Counted from the first letter of the stretch, positions 33,877 to 43,532 are shown. The stretch is DNA of 64,000 nucleotides from Clostridia bacterium (GCA_017411805.1 JAFQPI010000020.1:35584-99583), one strand, 5' to 3'. The notes: generated by a model not told the origin, from the letters alone. Program-made: numbers and translations.

Positions 33877-36048
33877 ATGAAAAAGTTCATCAAGCCGACA
33901 CTAATTCTTCTTTTAACAGCGATCACATTGCTAATGTATTCCTGCAGCATTAGCGACGAAAAAGACGAGCGCACAGAAGATATCGACCGCGTAGATAAAA
34001 TCACATCAGCCGACAACGGATGGCTCGAATCTCCCGATACAAGTACGCCGGAGAACTCGACCGAAGCTAAGGATACCGAAGCGCCCGATACGACCAAAGA
34101 AGCAACGACAGAAGAAGTAACAACCCGCGTACCCGAAACCGAAGCGCCGAGTTTTATATTTGTAACCAGAAATAACGGATATAGCGTATCTGAATACCAA
34201 GGTAAAGACAAACAAATCGTTATACCCTCTTATTACGAAGGATATCCCGTTGTGGGAATTGAAAGTAACGCTTTTAAAAATTCTGCTATTACCTCCGTAA
34301 GTATTCCCGATACAATTACTTATATCGGTGATTACGCTTTTTACGGTAGCCAAATCTCTTCTGTCACCATACATAAAAATGTATCATACATGGGCAAAGG
34401 TGTATTTGAAAATTGTAAACAGCTTACTTCTGTTGACTATAATGCAATAAACTGTGAAGCAGGATGGATAACAGAAAACAATCCATTGGGATGGAACACT
34501 TATAAATACTTATATTATTTGTCATCCGAACCGATCTTTATGTCATGCAATAAATTAACAGATATTAATGTAGGTAATAGTGTAGAAATCATTCCGCCAT
34601 GTTTATTCTATGGTTGCACAAATGTCAAAAATATTACTATATCATATAATGTTGAAAAAATCTATTACGGAGCATTCGGAGGGTGTAAAAATATTGACAA
34701 AGTCGATTTCTTGGCTACAAATGCTGTTGCCGAATATAACTACACAGGTTACGGATACCCAGACACCGTCAATATTTTTGATGGTAATATTGCTACTCTA
34801 AACTTTGGCTCCAGTGTTTATAAAATAAACAAAAACATATTCTATGGCAGTAGCACAAAAGAAATCTATGTATCAGACAATGTGTGTTATATAGATGACT
34901 ATGCTTTTAACGGTTGCAATCCAGAAAAGCTTGTTCTCGGTAATCGTATTGACGATGCCGGTTGTATACCATATTCAGTTAAAACCCTAGTATTAAAAGG
35001 TTTTACAGAAATTGACGGATATGATATTCCCAATAGCGATACACTGACCACTCTCATTCTTGAAAATGTTGAACATATAAAAGGCGTGGTCTTTAGTGAC
35101 TGCCCCGGACTTGAGAATCTTTCTATCCCTGATTCAATACTTAGCATTGAATCCTTGAAAGAATGCAAACTCATTGAATACAACATATATGAAAACGGTT
35201 ATTACTTAGGCAACGAATCCAATCCTTATGCTTATTATGTAGGACCCATAGAAAGCAACAATTCTTACAAATTGCATCCCTCAACTAAATGCATCGGAAG
35301 ATTGGCATTTAACAATCAAACGGCACTTACTTCTTTTGATATTCCCCAAGGAATACGTAGTATTGATTGCGGAGCATTTCAAGGATGCAGTAATTTAAAA
35401 AATGTCACTCTTCCTGATAGCATCTGTTATATAGGCTCTTACGCTTTCAATAACTGTTATGCATTGACAAGCATCGAACTTCCAACCAATATCGATACTA
35501 TCTATGAATATACCTTTAAAAACGCTCCTCTATCAAGTATTGTTATTCCCGAAGGAGTAGTTACAATCGAAAATGACGCATTTAAAGAATGTAAGTCATT
35601 AACACAAATCACATTACCCGAAACCATCCGATTCATTGACCGCGACGCATTCAAAAATTGCAATCTTATACGAGTAGATTTTAAGACCTGGGCACCGTGG
35701 TGTTATATGGAAGAATGCGGAATTACTCCGTCAAATACATGTCAGCTTTATATTAACAATGAGTCCGTAGGGGATACCATAGTTATTCCCGAGGGAGTTA
35801 CAGCTATCAGAGAATATGCGTTTGAAGATTTTTCAAACATCACTACTGTAAGCATTCCAAAATCTTTACAAAGTATCGGTTCATATGCCTTTTACAATTG
35901 CACTAAACTAACCAAAATCAATTACAACGGAACGAAAGCAGAATGGAACAGCATTACAAAAAGAGATATATTCGAATACTGGGATACTTGGAATAAAAAC
36001 ACCGGCGAATACATAATCTACTGCACAGACGGTCGTATTGCTAAATAA
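33877..36048 (+). CDS. BspA-type leucine-rich repeat lipoprotein
   Basis: This 723-residue protein has a signal peptide with lipobox LMYSC (C24), an acidic Thr-rich linker (25-90), then about 20 BspA/LRR_5 repeats of the form LTSVSIPDTITYIGDYAFYGC. It is surface-exposed and usually linked to host or protein binding. Low GC and codon use differ from flanking genes, which suggests acquisition. It is predicted to be repressed by the divergent Xre regulator, and is followed 17 bp later by the zinc-ribbon membrane protein. Confidence 0.92.
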   Translation: MKKFIKPTLILLLTAITLLMYSCSISDEKDERTEDIDRVDKITSADNGWLESPDTSTPENSTEAKDTEAPDTTKEATTEEVTTRVPETEAPSFIFVTRNNGYSVSEYQGKDKQIVIPSYYEGYPVVGIESNAFKNSAITSVSIPDTITYIGDYAFYGSQISSVTIHKNVSYMGKGVFENCKQLTSVDYNAINCEAGWITENNPLGWNTYKYLYYLSSEPIFMSCNKLTDINVGNSVEIIPPCLFYGCTNVKNITISYNVEKIYYGAFGGCKNIDKVDFLATNAVAEYNYTGYGYPDTVNIFDGNIATLNFGSSVYKINKNIFYGSSTKEIYVSDNVCYIDDYAFNGCNPEKLVLGNRIDDAGCIPYSVKTLVLKGFTEIDGYDIPNSDTLTTLILENVEHIKGVVFSDCPGLENLSIPDSILSIESLKECKLIEYNIYENGYYLGNESNPYAYYVGPIESNNSYKLHPSTKCIGRLAFNNQTALTSFDIPQGIRSIDCGAFQGCSNLKNVTLPDSICYIGSYAFNNCYALTSIELPTNIDTIYEYTFKNAPLSSIVIPEGVVTIENDAFKECKSLTQITLPETIRFIDRDAFKNCNLIRVDFKTWAPWCYMEECGITPSNTCQLYINNESVGDTIVIPEGVTAIREYAFEDFSNITTVSIPKSLQSIGSYAFYNCTKLTKINYNGTKAEWNSITKRDIFEYWDTWNKNTGEYIIYCTDGRIAK

Positions 36049-36065
36049 AAAACCGGAGGAGAAAA

Positions 36066-37172
36066 ATGTACTGTTCAAACTGTGGATCACAAGTAAATGA
36101 TGATGCTGCATTCTGTCCTTCATGCGGTCAGCATCTCCAAAAACCTCAAATAGCACCGGAAGTATCCCATAAGGCGACTGCTGAACAGCCTCCGCTTCAA
36201 GCACCAAAGGAGCCGAACTCCGTATCCACGAAAAAATGCCCGAATTGCGGCGCTGTCAATGAAAAAAGCGAAATATTCTGCGTTAACTGTAAAGCAGAAC
36301 TTGATAAGCTCTGCATCGTGAGACAGTCGGGAAAGAAGATTGCTCGTGTAACCTGCCCCGGCTGCGGCGAGGTATACACAGCAGAAAAAAACAAAGTGTT
36401 TATCGTACTTATGTTGGTTTTCGGCATATTCTTTATAGAATTATGGCCAATAGCTCTTACCATGATAATACTTGCGATCGTGCATGCAACCGGAGGACTC
36501 CAGGGAGTCTACATAAAGCAATGTCCTCATTGCAGGGCAAAATACAGCGACGTCCGGCACTACCTTAAAAAATCTGTACAATCAAAAGCAAAGGAAAATA
36601 GCCTTATTTTGCTTACAAACATCAGTGCCGAAGAGTTAGCAACACCACTGAATGAAAGAGAAAAGCTTGAGGTAAAACAGCGAAACCTTTATCACATTTT
36701 GACGTCTGCATCGGTATTGCTCTTTATGCTCCTCCATTTTATACGATCTGATTTGGAAATTGACGTATATATATCTTCGATTCCCGATACGATGCTAATA
36801 GGGGATATACTATTAAACTTTGCCGGTCCTTTCCAAGCAATCACTTTTTTTGCTGCAGCAATATCGCTTATTACTGCTTTCATTCTTAATCAGATATCTA
36901 TTGCAAGATATAAAAAGATAGCTCTGGTTTCCGGAATGATTTCAGCATCACTTCAAGTGCTGTATGCGATATCGGTATTTGCAATATCAGAATTCACAGC
37001 TTCTGCATACGTGTGGGGCGAAACTGTTTATTTCCGCGGAGAATGCGAGACAACCCTTCCCGGCATTCTTATCATTCTAAGCGCTGCCATTATGGCAATA
37101 TCTGTTTATGCTGCGTACAAAAAGGAAGTTAAACTTCAGCGGCTTATACTGAGAGCAAAAAACAATCTATAA
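36066..37172 (+). CDS. Zinc-ribbon multi-pass membrane protein
   Basis: In this 368-residue protein the N-terminus carries zinc ribbons MYCSNCGSQ..FCPSCGQ (3-21), KKCPNCGAVNEKSEIFCVNCKAEL and TCPGCGEVYT; another pair (QCPHCRAKY) lies after the first membrane hairpin. Five or six hydrophobic segments occupy the rest. The SD CGGAGGAG is strong. Function is unknown; such ribbons often mediate protein contacts. It shares the operator-controlled promoter with the LRR lipoprotein. Confidence 0.82.
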   Translation: MYCSNCGSQVNDDAAFCPSCGQHLQKPQIAPEVSHKATAEQPPLQAPKEPNSVSTKKCPNCGAVNEKSEIFCVNCKAELDKLCIVRQSGKKIARVTCPGCGEVYTAEKNKVFIVLMLVFGIFFIELWPIALTMIILAIVHATGGLQGVYIKQCPHCRAKYSDVRHYLKKSVQSKAKENSLILLTNISAEELATPLNEREKLEVKQRNLYHILTSASVLLFMLLHFIRSDLEIDVYISSIPDTMLIGDILLNFAGPFQAITFFAAAISLITAFILNQISIARYKKIALVSGMISASLQVLYAISVFAISEFTASAYVWGETVYFRGECETTLPGILIILSAAIMAISVYAAYKKEVKLQRLILRAKNNL

Positions 37173-37211
37173 ATAAAGAAAGAATCCGCCGCGGCGGATT
37201 CTTTCTTTATT
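37172..37211 (+). terminator. Terminator of the LRR operon
   Basis: A perfect 40-bp palindrome (AATAAAGAAAGAATCCGCCG and its complement), T-rich on exit, starts at the stop codon of the zinc-ribbon gene. Confidence 0.92.
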
Positions 37212-37229
37212 ATTCTTTATTCATCAGCG

Positions 37230-37604
37230 AAGCGACAACGCAGTATTGAATGACACTCCAAAGCTCAGGAAGATATTCTTCCGGCACTGCGCCCGTCTCC
37301 TCCCCGGTCTACGGGTAGCAAAGCGTTGCCGCTGTATTGGATAACAGCCGAAGTTCAGAATGTCAAACAATGAAGTCCGCGCTCTCTACTCCCCTCCCGG
37401 TTTACGGGAGGGGGTGGGGGTGGGCACCGATTTGAAATAGGCAAAATTATAGGATATCGGCAAAATTCATGTAGCTGAACAAGACTCGACCGCTCGCGAG
37501 GCATCCCCCTCCTTGTTCAAAGGAGGGGGAGCGAGGGGGTAGTTACCTCTTGAAGGCGCGCGAGATTTTGCCACCCAAGGCAAATCAAAAGCGAAATATA
37601 ATAA
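37230..37604 (+). repeat. Dispersed repeat element B, copy 2 (composite)
   Basis: It holds GCAGTATTGAATGACACTCC, AAGTTCAGAATGTCAAACAA, the CCCTCCCGG-TTTA-CGGGAGGG hairpin with G-runs, AAAATTATAGGATATCGGCAAAA and an inserted CCCCCTCCTTG/CAAAGGAGGGGG hairpin. There is no ORF. With the next two elements it fills the 900-bp gap before the glycan operon. Confidence 0.78.
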
Positions 37605-37742
37605 AATGAGAAAATCCGCCGAAACAAGGCGGATTTTTCCTTTACGTTCCGCAAAGCGGAACATATCGCGTCGGCGCAAGCCGACATATCGTGTGTAAGC
37701 ATATCGCGCCGAAGGCATATCGTGCGCCCTGCGGGCGCGGGG
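37605..37742 (-). repeat. Mini-hairpin array with CGATATG linker plus conserved hairpin (module copy 7)
   Basis: On the minus strand mini-hairpins (CGCCCGCAGGGCG, GTCGGCTTGCGCCGAC, GTTCCGCTTTGCGGAAC and a degenerate one) are joined by CGATATG instead of GTTAAG. They end in AAAGGAAAAATCCGCC, a loop, and GGCGGATTTTCTCATTTTATTATA, matching the flanks of copy 4. Confidence 0.85.
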
Positions 37743-37998
37743 TGAAGGAGCAAAAATCTCCCGCAAGGGGAGATTTTACTCCTTCCAAGCGGACACCGAG
37801 GACGGCGTCCGCTTGAAGTACCGAGAGTATTTCGCGCTCTGCGGAGCGCGACTCAAGGCTCTGCCTTGAGAATCAGTACGGCTCTGGCGGTTTTCCAAAG
37901 GAAAACGGCGGTGTTCAGCCGCCGAGACAGAGTCGTAGCTTGCCGTAGGCAAGCATAAGCTTCTTGAAAAAACTTGACTAAAACTTTTCCTCTTTTAA
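37738..37998 (+). repeat. Structured repeat element A, copy 4 (expanded)
   Basis: GTGAAGGAGCAAAAATCTCCC hairpin a, then hairpin b GCGGAC/GTCCGC, hairpin c CGCGC-TCTGCGGA-GCGCG and hairpin d CTCAAGGC/GCCTTGAG, then extra hairpins (for example GCTTGCCGTAGGCAAGC), ending AAAACTTTTCC. Stem c again differs but keeps pairing and loop. Confidence 0.85.
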
Positions 37999-38006
37999 TA
38001 AATTGC

Positions 38007-38035
38007 TTGACAAGCTTCGCTTCGCGTGATACAAT
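38007..38035 (+). promoter_or_regulatory. Promoter of the glycan operon
   Basis: TTGACA (38007-38012), 17-bp spacer with a GCTTCGCTTCGCG stretch, TACAAT (38030-38035), 39 bp before the first gene. Confidence 0.85.
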
Positions 38036-38073
38036 TATCCTGACAGAAAATCACTTCTTCAGGGGAGGTTATT

Positions 38074-39099
38074 ATGGAAAACAAGGTTCGTTTTGCCGTG
38101 ATCGGCACAGAGGGCATTGGCCGCAGCCACATTGAAGGTATTCTCAGAAACGAAAACGCCGCTCTCGCCGCGCTTTGCGACGTTGACGAAGCGGGCGTCC
38201 GTGCTCGCGCCGAAAAGCACGGTCTCGATACATATTACACGGATTACAGGGATATGCTCCGCGCGGGAGGCTTCGACTGCGTTGTCGTCTGCTCGCCCGA
38301 CTCATTCCATAAGGATCAATGCGTTGATTCGCTGAACGCGGGCTACCACGTCCTCTGCGAAAAACCGCTTGCAATGCGCCTCGATGAATGCGAGGCTATC
38401 ATCGAAGCCGCGCGTGCCTCGGGCAAAAAATTCATGGTCGGTCAGGTCTGCCGCAAGACTCCCGCCTTCGCGCTGATGAAGGAGATGGTCGAACGCGGCG
38501 ACATTGGCGAGCTTTTCTACGTCGAATCCGAATACGCGCACGACTACTCGATCCTCGGCCGCGGCGAATGGCGCAAGGATCCCTCATATATCCGTCATCC
38601 CGTTGTCGGCGGCGGATGCCACGCGATGGATCTTCTCCGCTGGATCGCGGGTGACCCCACCGAGGTCTTCGCCTACGCAAACCACAAGGTCCTCGGCGAT
38701 TGGCCCGTTGACGACTGCACGATCTCCGTCCTCAAATACCCGAACGGCGTCATCGGCAAAGTCCTGACCTCGATCGGATGTAAGCGTCCCTACACGATGC
38801 GCACACAGCTCTTCGGCTCGAAGGGCACCATCCTCGGCGACAATAAGTCACCCTATATCACGCTCTTCACCCCCTGCGTGGACGAAAAGGGCACGCCGGG
38901 CTTCAAGGAAGAACAGATCCCGATCGACGTAAATCACCACAATATGGCGGCTGAGATCTCGGATATGTGCGACATCATCCTCGGCAAAATGCCCCTCGAG
39001 ATCGACGTCATTGAGGGCGCGAACACCGTTGCCGTCTGCCTCGCGGCTGTTGAATCGGCGACGTGCGGACTTCCCGTAAAACCAAAATACTTCTGTTAA
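38074..39099 (+). CDS. Gfo/Idh/MocA family oxidoreductase
   Basis: This 341-residue cytoplasmic enzyme has the Rossmann motif VIGTEGIGRSH (10-20), the catalytic EKP in CEKPLA (E96-P98) and GGGCHAMDLLRW with H183 and D186. The family oxidises or reduces sugars and polyols, or acts on glycosides. The SD GGGGAGG is strong. It is the first of four genes with gaps of 15 bp or less, all lacking signal peptides. Confidence 0.92.
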   Translation: MENKVRFAVIGTEGIGRSHIEGILRNENAALAALCDVDEAGVRARAEKHGLDTYYTDYRDMLRAGGFDCVVVCSPDSFHKDQCVDSLNAGYHVLCEKPLAMRLDECEAIIEAARASGKKFMVGQVCRKTPAFALMKEMVERGDIGELFYVESEYAHDYSILGRGEWRKDPSYIRHPVVGGGCHAMDLLRWIAGDPTEVFAYANHKVLGDWPVDDCTISVLKYPNGVIGKVLTSIGCKRPYTMRTQLFGSKGTILGDNKSPYITLFTPCVDEKGTPGFKEEQIPIDVNHHNMAAEISDMCDIILGKMPLEIDVIEGANTVAVCLAAVESATCGLPVKPKYFC

Positions 39100-39114
39100 A
39101 GGTAGGCCAAAGAC

Positions 39115-40440
39115 ATGTTAAGAGTTGGATTTTCCGAATTTGATATCACCCCTCCCGTTGGCAAATTGATCCCCGGCGGATTTGCCCCCTGTCTCACAAG
39201 CGAACCCGCGCGCGGAAAACTCCTTGCGACCGCCGCCGCATTCTCGGTCGACGGCAATGACCTCATTCTCGTCTCCGCGGACACTCTTTCGATATGGCCC
39301 GAGACCTGCGACCGCATCAGAAACAGCATCTCAGAGGCAACGGGCGTACCCTTTGACCGCATCCTCGTTGCCGCAACGCATACGCACACGGGCGGTCAGA
39401 CCGATTATCAGCTCTGGCTCTGCCCTCCCGACTACGAGGTTTCGTCTCTGACGGAAAAGGGCATCGTCACAGCCGCGACAGATGCTTACAAGAATCTTTC
39501 CGCCGCCTCGATCGGCACAGGAGCTGGCGAAGAGAAACGCTACAGCTTCTGCCGCGACATCCGTATGACCGACGGCTCTATAAAGATGAACCCGAACCGC
39601 GCGCACCGCGAGCTTATGGTCGCGCCGGTTGACGTTCCCGATTACTCGGTAAACGTAATGCGTATCGACTCGGACGCGGGTGACGTACGCGGATTTATCG
39701 TCAACTACGCGAACCACCCCGACTGCCACGCAAAGAATAAAAAGAGCTTCAGCGCAGACTATCCGGGTGCACTCCGCCGCGGACTCAAGCGAGTTTACGG
39801 CGAGGACGTCTTCGTTCTCTTCTTCAACGGTACGTGCGGCGATATCAACTGCATCGACTGGCTCGGCACGACCTCGGATTCCTACTACGGCGGAACGAAA
39901 AACGCGCCCGAGGCTATCGGTGCGGGTCTCTGCTCTACCGTCGTTGAGATCAATGCGGATATCAAAGCTACCGATAATGCTCCCCATATAGCGACAATTT
40001 CAAGAAATATCACCCTTTCGCGCCGTTACAAGACACAATCAGACTTTGAATGGGCGCAAGAGATCGCAAAGGATATGGACTCGTACGACTCGAAATCGAG
40101 AGCCTTTGCGACCGAGTATCTTGAGTCCGATGATGACGTCTCCCCCGAGATCCCCTTCGAGATCCACACCATCCGCCTCGGCGACTGGGCGATCGTAGGT
40201 CTCCCCTCCGAGATCTTCACCGAGATCGGACGCAGGATCAAGGAAGGCTCACCCTTCAAGAACACCGTCGTTTTCGAGCTTGCAAACGGCACTCACGGCT
40301 ATATTTCGACCAAAATTCTTCAGGAAAGCACCGCTTACGAGGCAAAAGTCAGCAAATATAACGCCTGCACGGCGAAGGACAGCGCAGACCGCATCGTTAA
40401 AGCCGCGCTCGCACAGTTAAAGGAGCTCGGAAATGTATAA
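39115..40440 (+). CDS. Neutral ceramidase-like / alkaline non-lysosomal hydrolase family protein
   Basis: In this 441-residue protein LRVGFSEFDITPPVGKLIPGGFA begins the domain, followed by VAATHTHTGGQ with H89 and H91 as metal ligands, VNYANHPDCHA and FFNGTCGDIN, all characteristic of the neutral ceramidase superfamily. There is no signal peptide, and the C-terminal immunoglobulin-like domain of true ceramidases is missing, so a cytoplasmic amidase or deacetylase acting on a sugar derivative is more likely than ceramide hydrolysis. It overlaps the next gene by 8 bp. Confidence 0.85.
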   Translation: MLRVGFSEFDITPPVGKLIPGGFAPCLTSEPARGKLLATAAAFSVDGNDLILVSADTLSIWPETCDRIRNSISEATGVPFDRILVAATHTHTGGQTDYQLWLCPPDYEVSSLTEKGIVTAATDAYKNLSAASIGTGAGEEKRYSFCRDIRMTDGSIKMNPNRAHRELMVAPVDVPDYSVNVMRIDSDAGDVRGFIVNYANHPDCHAKNKKSFSADYPGALRRGLKRVYGEDVFVLFFNGTCGDINCIDWLGTTSDSYYGGTKNAPEAIGAGLCSTVVEINADIKATDNAPHIATISRNITLSRRYKTQSDFEWAQEIAKDMDSYDSKSRAFATEYLESDDDVSPEIPFEIHTIRLGDWAIVGLPSEIFTEIGRRIKEGSPFKNTVVFELANGTHGYISTKILQESTAYEAKVSKYNACTAKDSADRIVKAALAQLKELGNV

Positions 40441-42391
40441 GATCTTCAAATATACCGATCATCCGACCGTTGATTTTGCCGCAGAGGAGCTTAAAAAGTA
40501 TCTCCGAATGATGATGCCGCGCTGCGGCGAGATCACTATCTGCCGCGAGGAACGCGACTCGGACGGCTTCGTGCTCGCTCTCTGCCGTGACATCGGTATC
40601 TCTCTGCCCGAGACCGACGAGCCCGAGCTTGACGACGTCGTTGTGATAAACACGAACGAGCGCGGCGGTATAATTGCGGGAAGCAATCCGCGTGCGCTTC
40701 TGATCGCGGTATACGAATATCTGCGCGCGAACGGTTGCCGTTGGCTCTATCCCGGTATCGACGGCGAATACGTGCCCGTGACCGACTTGAGACCGGTGAA
40801 TCACCGCAAAATGGCTGACCTTCGCGTCCGTGCACAATGCAACGAGGGCGCGGAATATCAGTTCTCGATGATCGAGACGATCGATTTCACCCCCAAGATC
40901 GGGCTCAATTCCTATATGCTCGAGTTCGACAACCCCAAAACCTACTATAATTCCTATTACGACCACAAATACAACCTCGCAAACCGCGCCCCCGAGCCGA
41001 TATCCTCCGAGCAGGTGCTTCAATGGAAGCGCGCCTGCGAGGCTGAGATCGCCAAGCGTTCTCTGATCTTTCAGGATATGGGACACGGCTGGACCGCCGA
41101 GCCCTTCGGCATCGACACGACAGAGGGCTGGGCAAAGGATGCCTCCAATCCCATTCCCGAGGAGAGCCGCGATTTCGTTGCTCTCTGCGAGGGCGCACGC
41201 GCGCTCTATCACGGCGTTGCGCTGAACACGAATTTCTGTATGTCGAACCCCCGCGCACGCAGTATCGTGGCAAAATATTTTGCCGACTACGCCGCCATCA
41301 GCCCGCAGGTAAATTACCTCCACATCTGGCTTGCTGACAACCGAAATAATCATTGCGAATGCGATGAATGCAGGAAAAAGACGGTCTCCGACTGGTACGT
41401 TATGCTCTTAAACGAAATCGACGAGGAGCTGACCGCGCGAGGTCTTACGACCCGCGTTGCCTATATCGCGTACTACGACACCGCCTTCCCGCCAGTGACC
41501 GAAAAGCTCCGCAATCCCGACCGCTTCGCGCTCCTTCTCGCGGCTATCACGCGCGATTACACCGAAACTCCGAAGATGACGGGTGAATCGAAGGAATTGC
41601 CGCGCTTCAATCTCAACAAAAACGTCTTCCCCTCCGACCTCGGCGACTACATTCGCTATTCCGAGGAGTGGCAGAAAACCGCGTTCACGCCAAAATTCTG
41701 CTATGAATACCACTTCTGGATCCATCAGTACTACGATCTCGGCGGTATCCGCATTGCCGAGAGACTTTACTGTGACGTACGCGCCTACCGCGACGCCGGC
41801 TTCTTCGGCATCATTCAGGACGGCTCACAGCGATCCTTCTTCCCGAACGGCTTCCCATTCTACGTCTACTCGCGCGCGATGTACGACAAGAACGTGTCAT
41901 TCGAAGAGCTGAAAGAGGACTATTTCAGCCACGCTTACGGCGAAAACTGGCGTGAGTTCGCCGATTATCTCGAGAAGATCTCGGATATTTTCGATGTAAA
42001 ATACCTCGAGGTGGCGCACAGATCATCCGCACCGCGCGTGCTCGTATCCGTGGAAAAGGCAGAGGCTATGAGGGCACTGAGACCGCTCTGTGAGGCCATG
42101 AAAATAAAGGTCAAATCAATGAAGAAGAGTTGCCAAAAACGCATTCACAGCCTCTCTCTGCGCCTTCTCGAGCTCCACGCCGCCTTCTGCATCGACCTCG
42201 CGGACTCTATGATACTTACGGCTGAAGGTAAGGCAGACGAGGCATTTGACGCCTTCAACGCCGCCTTTGATTCCATCGGCCGCCACGAGCCAGAGATCGA
42301 GCGTTATTTTGACCATTACCTTGCCTACAGCGCGCTCAGGCGCAGTCTGCATCCGGGCAAAACGAGAATTGAAACCGAGGAGGTCGGATAA
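40433..42391 (+). CDS. DUF4838 domain protein (alpha-glucuronidase-like)
   Basis: In this 652-residue protein the N-terminal alpha/beta domain (1-115: HPTVDFAAEELKKYLRMMM...ANGCRWLYPG) resembles the GH67/GH20 N-domain. The central part (about 180-470) matches DUF4838, with HIWLADNRNNHCECDECRK. A helical C-terminus follows. There is no signal peptide, unusual for a putative glycosidase. It overlaps the ceramidase-like gene by 8 bp and precedes the sialidase-like gene by 3 bp. Confidence 0.82.
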   Translation: MYKIFKYTDHPTVDFAAEELKKYLRMMMPRCGEITICREERDSDGFVLALCRDIGISLPETDEPELDDVVVINTNERGGIIAGSNPRALLIAVYEYLRANGCRWLYPGIDGEYVPVTDLRPVNHRKMADLRVRAQCNEGAEYQFSMIETIDFTPKIGLNSYMLEFDNPKTYYNSYYDHKYNLANRAPEPISSEQVLQWKRACEAEIAKRSLIFQDMGHGWTAEPFGIDTTEGWAKDASNPIPEESRDFVALCEGARALYHGVALNTNFCMSNPRARSIVAKYFADYAAISPQVNYLHIWLADNRNNHCECDECRKKTVSDWYVMLLNEIDEELTARGLTTRVAYIAYYDTAFPPVTEKLRNPDRFALLLAAITRDYTETPKMTGESKELPRFNLNKNVFPSDLGDYIRYSEEWQKTAFTPKFCYEYHFWIHQYYDLGGIRIAERLYCDVRAYRDAGFFGIIQDGSQRSFFPNGFPFYVYSRAMYDKNVSFEELKEDYFSHAYGENWREFADYLEKISDIFDVKYLEVAHRSSAPRVLVSVEKAEAMRALRPLCEAMKIKVKSMKKSCQKRIHSLSLRLLELHAAFCIDLADSMILTAEGKADEAFDAFNAAFDSIGRHEPEIERYFDHYLAYSALRRSLHPGKTRIETEEVG

Positions 42392-42394
42392 TTA

Positions 42395-43483
42395 ATGAAA
42401 CATTTCATCATCGGACGCGCCGAAAACGGTTTTTACCGCTATCAGGGTTGGCCGACCGTCTGCATCGACGAAAATGGCGTTCTCTACGCCGTTTGCTCGG
42501 GTAACAGACTCGGACACCTCTGCGTTTACGGCAAAAATTATCTTTACAAAAGCTTTGACGGCGGCGAAAGCTGGACTCCGCCAATGATAATCAACGATAC
42601 CTACCTTGACGACCGCGACGCGGGTATCACCTACCTCGGTGACGGCAGGATGCTTATGACCTATTTCTGCCACCCCTGGCAGTTCTACGCAAACCGCCGC
42701 GAGTGGGTCAAGGGCTACACAGATGCCGTAAGCTTCCCGATGGCTTCGGGTCTGCTTGACGGCTACGCAAATCTCCCCGAGGAGCTCAACAAATACGGTT
42801 CCTTCGTCCGTCTCTCGCGCGATTACGGCAATACCTGGGAGGAAGCTGTCAAGGTTCCCGTAACTGCACCCCACGGTCCCATCAAGCTCCAAAACGGTAA
42901 GCTCTTTTACCTCGGCAAGGAATTTCATTCAAAAGATCCCGAGCTCGAGGAGGGCGCGATCTATGCCTTTGAAAGCGACGACGACGGCGCGACCTGGCAG
43001 AAGCTCTGCAAGATCGATTTTCCCGAAGGACTCGGCAAAAACAATATGCACGAACCCCACGCACTTGAGCTTCCCGATGGTACGATCATCGGCTCGATCC
43101 GCGCGCAGGGCGAAGGCGTTCCGCACAGATTCTCGATCTATAACTGCTTCTCGAACGACGGAGGAAAGTCGTTCTCGCCTCCCGAGTGCCTCGCTGTCAG
43201 CGGCTCGCCACCTCATCTGCTTCTCCATTCGTCGGGCGCGGTCATCCTCACCTACGGACGCCGCGAGGCTCCCTTTGGCGAGCGCGTGATGATCAGCCGC
43301 GACGGCGGAAAGACATGGGGCGAGGAACACGTGATTTCCGAAGCCCGGTGCAACGACCTCGGCTACCCCGCTACCGCGGAGTTGCCCGATGGCTCGCTCA
43401 TCACCGTCTACTATGAGCGCTATAAGGACGATAGATTCACATCCATCCTCGGCGTTAAGTGGATAATTGAGGAATTTGAATAA
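42395..43483 (+). CDS. BNR/Asp-box sialidase-like protein
   Basis: In this 362-residue six-bladed propeller five Asp boxes are visible: SFDGGESW, SRDYGNTW, SDDDGATW, SNDGGKSF and SRDGGKTW. There is no signal peptide or membrane anchor, so it would act inside the cell on imported glycans. Whether the arginine triad and nucleophile Tyr-Glu of sialidases are present is unclear; YYERY near the C-terminus is a candidate. It is the last gene of the operon. Confidence 0.85.
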   Translation: MKHFIIGRAENGFYRYQGWPTVCIDENGVLYAVCSGNRLGHLCVYGKNYLYKSFDGGESWTPPMIINDTYLDDRDAGITYLGDGRMLMTYFCHPWQFYANRREWVKGYTDAVSFPMASGLLDGYANLPEELNKYGSFVRLSRDYGNTWEEAVKVPVTAPHGPIKLQNGKLFYLGKEFHSKDPELEEGAIYAFESDDDGATWQKLCKIDFPEGLGKNNMHEPHALELPDGTIIGSIRAQGEGVPHRFSIYNCFSNDGGKSFSPPECLAVSGSPPHLLLHSSGAVILTYGRREAPFGERVMISRDGGKTWGEEHVISEARCNDLGYPATAELPDGSLITVYYERYKDDRFTSILGVKWIIEEFE

Positions 43484-43497
43484 AAATAAAAAATGAG

Positions 43498-43526
43498 TTG
43501 ACAAAGCAACTCGTTTGTGATATAAT
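43498..43526 (+). promoter_or_regulatory. Perfect consensus promoter of the antisense RNA
   Basis: TTGACA (43498-43503), 17 bp, TATAAT (43521-43526). No ORF follows; it drives the antitoxin RNA. Confidence 0.9.
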
Positions 43527-43532
43527 AATAAC

